Positions 58,455 to 64,000 of a stretch of 64,000 bases of DNA are shown in pieces. The position numbers and the translations under genes are program-made. The notes beneath the pieces were generated by a model, which saw only the letters and a program-made list of their open reading frames with translations, made no database searches and was not told the DNA's origin. The DNA is from Cryobacterium adonitolivorans (GTDB taxonomy: Bacteria; Actinomycetota; Actinomycetes; Actinomycetales; Microbacteriaceae): contig NZ_SOFL01000008.1 of assembly GCF_004402695.1 (NCBI RefSeq), positions 27,058-91,057 of the forward strand, written 5' to 3'. Numbering within the stretch: the stretch's first letter is position 1; each line of letters starts with the position of its first letter.

Positions 58455-59312
58455 ATGCCGTCTTCCTCCGCATCAGAGACCACCCGCCCCCTGCGCATCG
58501 CCAGCATCAACACCAACGGCATCCGGGCGGCGTACCGCAAGGGCATGGGCGACTGGCTCGCCACCCGCGACGTCGACATCCTCGCGATCCAGGAGGTGCG
58601 CGCCTCGACCGAGGACATCGAGGGCCTGCTCGGCCCGGAGTGGAGCATCCTGCACGACGCCGCGTCGGCCAAGGGCCGGGCGGGCGTGGCCATCGCCAGC
58701 CGCAAGACTGCGTCGATCCACCGGGTCGAGCTGGGCCACCCCGAGTTCGACAGCGCCGGTCGCTGGCTCGAGGCCGACTACGAGGTCAACGGCAAGATCG
58801 TCACCGTCGTGAGCACCTACGTGCACTCCGGCGAGGTGGACACGCCCAAGCAGGTCGAGAAGTTCACCTTCCTCGACTCCATGCTCACCCGGCTGCCCGA
58901 ACTGGCCGCGCACAGCGAGCGGGTCGTCGTGCTCGGCGACCTCAACGTTGGACACCGCAAGTTCGACATCAAGAACTGGAAGGGCAACGTCAAGCGTGCC
59001 GGCTTCCTGCCCGCCGAGCGTGCCTACTTCGACCAGATCCTCGGCGCCGAGGACGAGACCGACTACAACAACGGCGCGGGCCTCGGCTGGGTGGACGTGG
59101 GCCGCAAGCAGGCCGGCGAGATGGACGGGCCGTTCACCTGGTGGTCCTGGCGCGGCCAGGCGTTCGACAACGACACCGGCTGGCGCATCGACTACCAGCT
59201 CGCGACGCCAGCGCTGGCGGCATCCGTCGTCAACTACACGGTCGACCGGGCGGATGCCTACGACCAGCGCTGGTCCGACCACGCCCCCGTGGTCGTCGAC
59301 TACGCCATCTGA
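58455..59312 (+). CDS. xth: Exodeoxyribonuclease III / AP endonuclease
   Basis: 285 residues of the exonuclease-endonuclease-phosphatase fold: [40 protein letters not shown] with the metal-binding glutamate, [40 protein letters not shown] with catalytic Asp-x-Asn, and [14 protein letters not shown] with the final Asp-His pair. It repairs abasic sites and digests duplex DNA 3' to 5'. trpS follows 52 bases downstream on the same strand. Confidence 0.92.
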   Translation: MPSSSASETTRPLRIASINTNGIRAAYRKGMGDWLATRDVDILAIQEVRASTEDIEGLLGPEWSILHDAASAKGRAGVAIASRKTASIHRVELGHPEFDSAGRWLEADYEVNGKIVTVVSTYVHSGEVDTPKQVEKFTFLDSMLTRLPELAAHSERVVVLGDLNVGHRKFDIKNWKGNVKRAGFLPAERAYFDQILGAEDETDYNNGAGLGWVDVGRKQAGEMDGPFTWWSWRGQAFDNDTGWRIDYQLATPALAASVVNYTVDRADAYDQRWSDHAPVVVDYAI

Positions 59313-59364
59313 CCAGTCCTCCCGCCGCGCACGCGGCTTTGCTCCTGACGAAAAGACTCCCCTG

Positions 59365-60369
59365 ATGACCAAGACCCGCCTCTACTCCGGCATGCAGCCG
59401 TCCGCCGACTCGCTGCAGATCGGCAACTACATCGGCGCCCTGCTGAACTGGAAGAAACTGCAGCAGACCCACGACGCGTTCTTCTCAATCGTGGATCTGC
59501 ACGCCATCACCGTGGCGCAAGACCCGGCGAAGCTGCGGGAGAACACCCGCGCGACCGCCGCGCAGTACATTGCGGCTGGCATCGACCCATCCGCGTCGAC
59601 CCTGTACGTACAGTCGCACGTGGCCGCACACGCGCAGCTGGCCTGGGCTCTGAACACCCTCACGGGTTTCGGCGAGGCCAGCCGGATGACCCAGTTCAAG
59701 GACAAGTCGCTCAAGCAGGGCGCCGACGCCACCACGGTGGGCCTGTTCGCCTACCCGGTGCTGATGGCCGCGGACATCCTGCTCTTCCAGACCGAGATCG
59801 TGCCGGTGGGCGAGGACCAGCGCCAGCACGTTGAACTCACCCGCGACCTGGCCGCCCGGTTCAACTCCCGCTTCGGCGACACCTTCACGATTCCGGAAGC
59901 GAGCATCATCCGTGACACCGCGAAGATCTACGACCTGCAGAACCCCACCTCGAAGATGTCGAAGTCGGCCGAGTCGCACGCCGGCGTGATCTGGATGCTC
60001 GACGAGCCGAAAGTGACCGCGAAGAAGATCATGCGGGCCGTGACCGACGCCGAGGGCGGTGTGGTCTTTGACCGGGAGAACAAGCCCGGCGTGGCCAACC
60101 TGCTCACGATCTACTCCGTGATGGCGGAACGCTCCATCCAGTCACTCGAGGACGAGTACGCGGGCAAGGGCTACGGCGACTTCAAGAAGGGCCTGGCCGA
60201 GGTGGTCACCGAGACCTTCGGCACGATCCGCGGCCGGGTGCTCGAGCTGCTCGACGACCCGGCCGAGCTGGACCGGCTCCTGGCCGCCAACGCCGACCGG
60301 GCCGCCGCGGTGGCCGACGTCACCCTGGCCGGCGCATTCGATCGGATGGGCTTCCTGGCGCGCCGCTGA
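59365..60369 (+). CDS. trpS: Tryptophanyl-tRNA synthetase
   Basis: 334 residues, class [21 protein letters not shown] is the HIGH-equivalent segment, [20 protein letters not shown] is the tryptophan-site region, and [20 protein letters not shown] carries the KMSKS loop. The ATG at 59365 starts the family N-terminus; upstream in-frame codons are inside xth. The length is normal for bacterial TrpRS. Confidence 0.96.
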   Translation: MTKTRLYSGMQPSADSLQIGNYIGALLNWKKLQQTHDAFFSIVDLHAITVAQDPAKLRENTRATAAQYIAAGIDPSASTLYVQSHVAAHAQLAWALNTLTGFGEASRMTQFKDKSLKQGADATTVGLFAYPVLMAADILLFQTEIVPVGEDQRQHVELTRDLAARFNSRFGDTFTIPEASIIRDTAKIYDLQNPTSKMSKSAESHAGVIWMLDEPKVTAKKIMRAVTDAEGGVVFDRENKPGVANLLTIYSVMAERSIQSLEDEYAGKGYGDFKKGLAEVVTETFGTIRGRVLELLDDPAELDRLLAANADRAAAVADVTLAGAFDRMGFLARR

Positions 60370-60392
60370 GGCGTACCGATGGTGCTGCGCTG

Positions 60393-60809
60393 ATGCGTCC
60401 GGTCGAACTCTCGTCTCCGCTTCTCCGGCTGGACCAGCTGCGCCCCGACGACGCGGAGCAGGTCTTCGAGGACTGCCAGGACCCGGTCGGCGTTCATCAC
60501 CGGGTTCGTGCCGGTCGGGTGGGCAGGGGACAGCGAGTACACCTGGGCGCTGCGGGTGGCCGGTGCCCCCGCGCTGCTCGGTGTAAACCTAGGGTCGACG
60601 CGCACGGGCCGCAAGGCCGGGTTCAGCTTTACCGGGCAGGGTCCCTCCCGGCCCGCGTACCGCGACGGCTCGCATCCGGTGTCAAGGCACGGCCTGCTGC
60701 ACGCCACGGACGACCGCGTGCCGCACGCGGGTTGGCCGGCCGAGGTCGTGGGCGAAGGAGGTCCGCCGTGCGCTTCGCGGGGCGCCTGTGGCCGGAGAGG
60801 CTGCCGTGA
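60393..60809 (+). pseudogene. Decayed GNAT-family N-acetyltransferase
   Basis: The first frame reads MRPVELSSPLLRLDQLRPDD and AEQVFEDCQDP, the usual start of a RimJ-like GNAT protein. The matching continuation AFITGFVPVGWAGDSEYTWA and LRVAGAPALLGV is in another frame from 60490, with about 20 expected residues missing between. Later remnants include RHGLLHATDD and GWPAEV in that second frame, and VRFAGRL back in the first. Its TGA (60807-60809) still overlaps the GTG of the HAD gene, a relic of translational coupling. A functional protein is very unlikely unless the sequence has errors. Confidence 0.7.
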
Positions 60810-61552
60810 CCGTGCCCACTGTGGTGCTGTTCGACCTGGACGACACCCTGTTCGCGCACCGCGCGGCCGTGGCCGCCGGCATCCTCGGCCACGTCGCCGC
60901 GCAGGGCGGGCGGGGCGCTGCCACCGACCCGCACGCCGTCGTGACGCTGTGGAACGCCCTCGAGGAGCAGCACTACCACGCGTACCTCGCCGGCGACCTG
61001 GATTTCGCCGGCCAGCGCAGCGCCCGGGCCCGCGACTTCGCGGCCGCGCACGGCGTGGCGCTCACCTACGCCGAGGCCACCGCCTGGTTCGAGGACTACT
61101 TCGTGCACTACCGGGCGCATTGGCGACTGCACGAGGATGCGCTGCCCTGCCTCGACGAGCTGGCCCGGCGTTTTCCCGGGGTGCGGTTCGGGCTGATCAC
61201 CAACGGGGAGCTGGCCTACCAGAGCGTCAAGCTGGCCGACACGGGTCTGGACGCCCGGGTGGAGCACGTAATCACCTCGGCCGAATTCGGGCTGAGCAAG
61301 CCGCGACCGGAGATCTTCCTGCACGCCTGCGCTCTGTTCGGCGCCGACCCGGCCCGCTCCGTCTATGTGGGCGACCGGCTGCGCACCGACGCCATCGGCG
61401 CCGCCGCCGCGGGGCTGTCCGGCTTGTGGCTGGACCGGGTCGGCACGGCGGGCCCTCCCCCGCCGGAGGCCGACCTCGCCGAGGCCCGCCAGCTGGGCGT
61501 CATCCGTCTCACTACCCTCGCCGCCCTGCCGGACGTCTTCGCCCCGCAATAG
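60806..61552 (+). CDS. HAD-superfamily hydrolase (subfamily IA)
   Basis: 248 residues. The nucleophile motif VLFDLDDTLFAHRA is at the N-terminus; FGLITNGELAYQSVKLADTG is motif II, the lysine is in GLSKPRPEIFLHACALFG, and VGDRLRTDAIGAAAAGLSG supplies motif IV. A four-helix cap lies between residues 18 and 95. It is a small-molecule phosphatase of unknown substrate. GTG 60806 has GGAGAGG five bases upstream, which decides it over GTG 60788. Confidence 0.88.
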   Translation: MTVPTVVLFDLDDTLFAHRAAVAAGILGHVAAQGGRGAATDPHAVVTLWNALEEQHYHAYLAGDLDFAGQRSARARDFAAAHGVALTYAEATAWFEDYFVHYRAHWRLHEDALPCLDELARRFPGVRFGLITNGELAYQSVKLADTGLDARVEHVITSAEFGLSKPRPEIFLHACALFGADPARSVYVGDRLRTDAIGAAAAGLSGLWLDRVGTAGPPPPEADLAEARQLGVIRLTTLAALPDVFAPQ

Positions 61553-61599
61553 CCGGAGCGCTGCCCCCGTCCCGCCCGCCCCACATCCCGGTAGGTCTT

Positions 61600-61702
61600 G
61601 CATAACTCCTGCAATTCCCGGGTCGAGCTCCAGCCGATACTGCCGCGCCGCGGAATCCCGCCGAAGTCGACATTCGCCGACAAAATTCTGCAGGAGTTGT
61701 GC
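61600..61702. repeat. Inverted-repeat element, copy B (103 bp)
   Basis: Left end GCATAACTCCTGCA, right end TGCAGGAGTTGTGC (13 of 14 pair); CTTGCA-type bases extend the match outward. The next left bases, ATTCCCGGGTCGA, resemble ATTCTCGGGTTGA of copy C. It lies behind the HAD gene. Confidence 0.85.
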
Positions 61703-61793
61703 AAGGCCGCACTGGCGGCCAACGCAAGAAACGGGCGTGGCAGTGGCGGCCTCGTGACCCGGGCCGGAGGCCGCCTCGCCCAATTGGTCGGAT
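61703..61793. other. Short unassigned spacer between two repeat elements
   Basis: Apart from copies B and C, the 460 bases from 61553 to 62012 hold no gene I can support. Confidence 0.5.
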
Positions 61794-61886
61794 GCATAAC
61801 TCCTGCAATTCTCGGGTTGATGCCACTCGACGGTTCGAAATGCGGGTTTGGTCGAGTCCCGTCCAGCGGCTCTGCAGGAGTTATGC
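61794..61886. repeat. Inverted-repeat element, copy C (93 bp)
   Basis: Ends GCATAACTCCTGCA and TGCAGGAGTTATGC are a perfect 14-bp inverted repeat. Inside, ACTCGAC (61825) and GTCGAGT (61851) form a second dyad. It borders the 3' side of DUF559 gene 2. Confidence 0.9.
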
Positions 61887-62012
61887 CCGTCGTCGGTGCC
61901 GCTGGGCGCGAACGGCAGCCGTTCGACGGAGCGACGTGGCGCGCACCGGGCCGGGCGCCCGGCCCGGCACTAGGTCAGGCTCTCGTGCCGACACCAGGGG
62001 TCAGCGGCGAAG

Positions 62013-62906
62013 TCAACGAGGCGGGATGCCGGCGCGGCTGATGTCGACCAGGCGACGGATGGCCGCGATCACAGTTTCGGGCTCGAACATGGTGTGCTGG
62101 TAGAGCACCCGCAGCGACAGGTAACCACGTTCGGCCAGGAGCAAGTCCCGGGTACGGTCCCGAATATGCTGCTCCCATTCCTTGTGGAAGGCCTGGCTGT
62201 CGGCCTCGACCACGACACAGCCCTCGACGAGCAGGTCGACCCGGCCTACCCCGTCGATGGATACCTGGATCTCGCAGCGAAGTCCGGCATCGAGGATCAA
62301 CTGGCGCAGCACCGTCTCTTGGCCGGACTCGGACCTGGCGTCGATCAGCAGGCGAAGGGGCTGCTTTTCGGCGGGCACCCGGGCGAAGATCGAATCAAGG
62401 TCTCGAGGCCGGATGCGCCGCTCGTGTAACGCGAGATCCAGGGCCGCGAGGGCGAATCGAGGTTCCTGGCACCGGATGATCTGCACCAGGGCATCCTTGA
62501 CACCGACGCAGAATTCATTGCCGTCGGCAGATTCGAGAAGCGGCCACCAGTGCAACTGCACGCCGTTGCGCGGTAGTTCGGCGAGCGGTCGAAATCGGGT
62601 GTGTGGGCTGCGGAGCCGTGAGGCCTCCCGGTCGACGTGCAGGTGCGTGTGGCTGTAGTCGAACGCGAACAGGCCGAGCTCGGCGGCCGCCGACACGCAC
62701 GCCAGCCGGCCACCCACGCGGACCGCCTCGAGCGTGTGCTGGTCAAGACCGGGGCGGGCATAGTGGTCGCGGCGCACCCGGATGATGTCCTGTCGTCGAA
62801 CCGCCTCGGTGATCTCGACGCCGCTGAGACCTCCCCTGCGCAGATCGACGCGGTGGATGATGCGGCGAGTGCCGAACAGGAATGCCAGGTAGACGGGCGT
62901 GGCCAT
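62013..62906 (-). CDS. DUF559 / PD-(D/E)XK nuclease-fold protein, copy 2
   Basis: 297 residues from ATG 62906. The N-terminal half resembles AbiEi-like domains (GLSGVEITEAVRRQDIIRVR, YARPGLDQHTLEAVRVGGRL, ACVSAAAELGLFAF). The C-terminal DUF559 part has GQETVLRQLILDAGLRCEIQ, VSIDGVGRVDLLVEGCVVVE with the acidic core, ADSQAFHKEWEQHIRDRTRD and LSLRVLYQHTM. The first DUF559 protein here has EYDGEQH where this one has EADSQAFH, so they are distant paralogues. It lies exactly between repeat copies C and D and shares GGCACGGT-N6-ATG with copy 1. Function unknown; nuclease fold inferred. Confidence 0.78.
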   Translation of the reverse strand: MATPVYLAFLFGTRRIIHRVDLRRGGLSGVEITEAVRRQDIIRVRRDHYARPGLDQHTLEAVRVGGRLACVSAAAELGLFAFDYSHTHLHVDREASRLRSPHTRFRPLAELPRNGVQLHWWPLLESADGNEFCVGVKDALVQIIRCQEPRFALAALDLALHERRIRPRDLDSIFARVPAEKQPLRLLIDARSESGQETVLRQLILDAGLRCEIQVSIDGVGRVDLLVEGCVVVEADSQAFHKEWEQHIRDRTRDLLLAERGYLSLRVLYQHTMFEPETVIAAIRRLVDISRAGIPPR

Positions 62907-62918
62907 ACCTGAACCGTG
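62907..62918 (-). promoter_or_regulatory. -10-like CACGGT, six bases before the second DUF559 ATG
   Basis: CACGGT (62913-62918, minus strand) with a six-base gap to ATG 62906, the same layout as before 42835. Confidence 0.45.
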
Positions 62919-62984
62919 CCGCTGGCGCGCATCCGCTGCCCGAATCACCGCACAGCTGTGCAGAACACGAGCGGCCGCACCCCT

Positions 62985-62997
62985 GTGCACAACTCCT
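62985..62997 (+). repeat. Solo half-arm of the inverted-repeat family
   Basis: TGCACAACTCCTG resembles the left arm GCATAACTCCTGCA but has no partner nearby. It lies 30 bases before copy D and may be a remnant of a deleted copy. Confidence 0.4.
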
Positions 62998-63026
62998 GTC
63001 GGCCACTCCCCCCGGCCCCGCGTAAT

Positions 63027-63119
63027 GCATAACTCCTGCAGAAAGACCGCCGGCCGGATGCCCAGCCCCGGAATTACCGGGCCGGCAGCCGGCCGGCATG
63101 AAAATAGCAGGAGTTATGC
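63027..63119. repeat. Inverted-repeat element, copy D (93 bp)
   Basis: GCATAACTCCTGC and GCAGGAGTTATGC form a perfect 13-bp inverted repeat. The interior differs from the other copies and contains a CCGGAATTACCGG dyad. It lies between DUF559 gene 2 and the glpK end. Confidence 0.9.
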
Positions 63120-63162
63120 CCTCACCGTCGCGTCTTGGGGTGGGTGGGGGCGGTGGTGGGGG

Positions 63163-64000
63163 CTACAGGACGTCTTCGTCGACCCAGTCGAGGGTCTTGG
63201 TGACGGCCTTCTTCCAGTTGCGCAGCAGGCGCTCGCGCTCGGCGACCTCCATGTCGGGCTCCCAGCGGGCGTCCTCCTGCCAGTTGGCGCGCAGCTCGCC
63301 CAGGCCGCTCCAGAAGCCCACAGCCAGGCCGGCCGCATACGCGGCGCCGAGCGCGGTGGTCTCGGCCACGACCGGTCGCACCACGGGCACGCCGAGGATG
63401 TCGGCCTGGAACTGCAGCAGCAGGTTGTTGCCGGTGGCCCCTCCGTCGACCTTGAGCTCGGTCAGCGGCACCCCGGAGTCCGCATTCACGGCGTCGATGA
63501 CCTCGCGGGTCTGGAACGCGATGGCCTCCAGCGCAGCCCGGGCGATATGGCCCTTGTTGACGAACCGGGTGAGCCCGACGAGCGCACCGCGAGCATCCGC
63601 GCGCCAGTACGGCGCGAACAGGCCGCTGAACGCCGGCACGAAATAGGCGCCGCCGTTGTCGTCCACGGTGCGGGCCAGGGTCTCGATCTCGCCCGCCGAC
63701 GAGATCAGGCCGATGCTGTCGCGCAGCCACTGCACCAGCGACCCGGTGACGGCGATCGAACCCTCGAGGGCGTAGTGCGGTTCGGCGTCGCCGAGCTTGT
63801 AGCCCAGCGTGGTCAGCAGGCCGTTCTTGGAGTGGATGATCTCGGTGCCGGTGTTGAAGATCAGGAAGTTACCGGTGCCGTAGGTGTTCTTGGCCTCGCC
63901 CTGGTCGAAGGCGGCCTGGCCGAACGTTGCGGCCTGCTGGTCGCCGAGGATGCCCGCGATCGGCACCTCGCGCAGCAGGCTGTGCTCGTTCACGGTGCCA
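63163..64000 (-). CDS. glpK: Glycerol kinase, 3' part only
   Basis: About 279 codons of the C-terminal half are visible; the frame continues past the window end at 64000. [98 protein letters not shown] and [19 protein letters not shown] are FGGY/GlpK hallmarks. It phosphorylates glycerol to glycerol-3-phosphate. GTG 63993 is an internal valine, not the start. Confidence 0.93.
   Translation of the reverse strand, partial: GTVNEHSLLREVPIAGILGDQQAATFGQAAFDQGEAKNTYGTGNFLIFNTGTEIIHSKNGLLTTLGYKLGDAEPHYALEGSIAVTGSLVQWLRDSIGLISSAGEIETLARTVDDNGGAYFVPAFSGLFAPYWRADARGALVGLTRFVNKGHIARAALEAIAFQTREVIDAVNADSGVPLTELKVDGGATGNNLLLQFQADILGVPVVRPVVAETTALGAAYAAGLAVGFWSGLGELRANWQEDARWEPDMEVAERERLLRNWKKAVTKTLDWVDEDVL

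Overview
The window is a 64 kb piece of a high-GC actinobacterial chromosome. Rhamnose and galactofuranose cell-wall genes, actinobacterial-type acyl-CoA carboxylase subunits (biotin-carrying alpha, beta, epsilon), an LpdA-type quinone reductase and leaderless gene starts together suggest Microbacteriaceae, perhaps close to Cryobacterium; the genus is an inference from gene content. No rRNA, tRNA, CRISPR array, phage or transposase gene was seen.

Layout. 1-24 kb is a cell-envelope polysaccharide locus: a cut-off flippase-like protein, large membrane proteins, UDP-galactopyranose mutase (glf) with a GlfT2-like galactofuranosyltransferase, a Wzm/Wzt-type ABC exporter, a secreted repeat protein, several GT2 and GT4-type glycosyltransferases, an NAD-dependent epimerase, the full dTDP-L-rhamnose set (rmlA, rmlC, rmlB, rmlD) and an LCP-family wall-polymer ligase translationally coupled to purE. 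purK, a GtrA-like membrane protein, a PH-domain membrane protein and birA follow. 27-36 kb carries the acyl-CoA carboxylase genes on either side of a response regulator, a histidine kinase, a kinase-like pseudo-sensor, a TrmA-family RNA methyltransferase and maf. 36-51 kb is largely nucleoside scavenging: purine nucleoside phosphorylase, a phosphosugar mutase, an orphan PTS IIA/IIB pair, adenosine deaminase, then a basic membrane lipoprotein, ABC ATPase, two permeases, cytidine deaminase and thymidine phosphorylase in one tightly overlapping operon. 51-54 kb has divergent mannose-1-phosphate guanylyltransferase and a mannosyltransferase-like GT. 53.7-57.2 kb is sdhCDAB with a DtxR/IdeR-like box upstream. 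57-61.5 kb holds YihY/BrkB, exonuclease III, trpS, a decayed GNAT gene and a HAD hydrolase. The window ends with a DUF559 protein in a repeat-rich patch and the 3' part of glpK.

Two patterns run across the window. First, many first genes of transcription units begin 6-8 bases after a TANNNT-like -10 box, which predicts leaderless mRNAs. Second, a family of intergenic elements bounded by GCATAACTCCTGCA and its inverse (80-107 bp, four copies) sits near birA and around the second DUF559 gene. The first DUF559 gene is also bordered by dyads, of a different sequence (GGCAGTTCGGGCCC). The pairing of DUF559 nuclease-fold genes with private inverted repeats and a shared CACGGT-N6-ATG start is the best candidate here for an undescribed system.

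How the genes work together: RmlABCD supply dTDP-rhamnose, Glf supplies UDP-galactofuranose and ManC GDP-mannose. The glycosyltransferases assemble the glycan, Wzm/Wzt export it, and the LCP protein probably attaches it to peptidoglycan. BirA biotinylates the carboxylase alpha chain. The ABC importer feeds nucleosides to Cdd, DeoA, Add and Pnp, and the mutase could return the pentose-1-phosphate to central metabolism.
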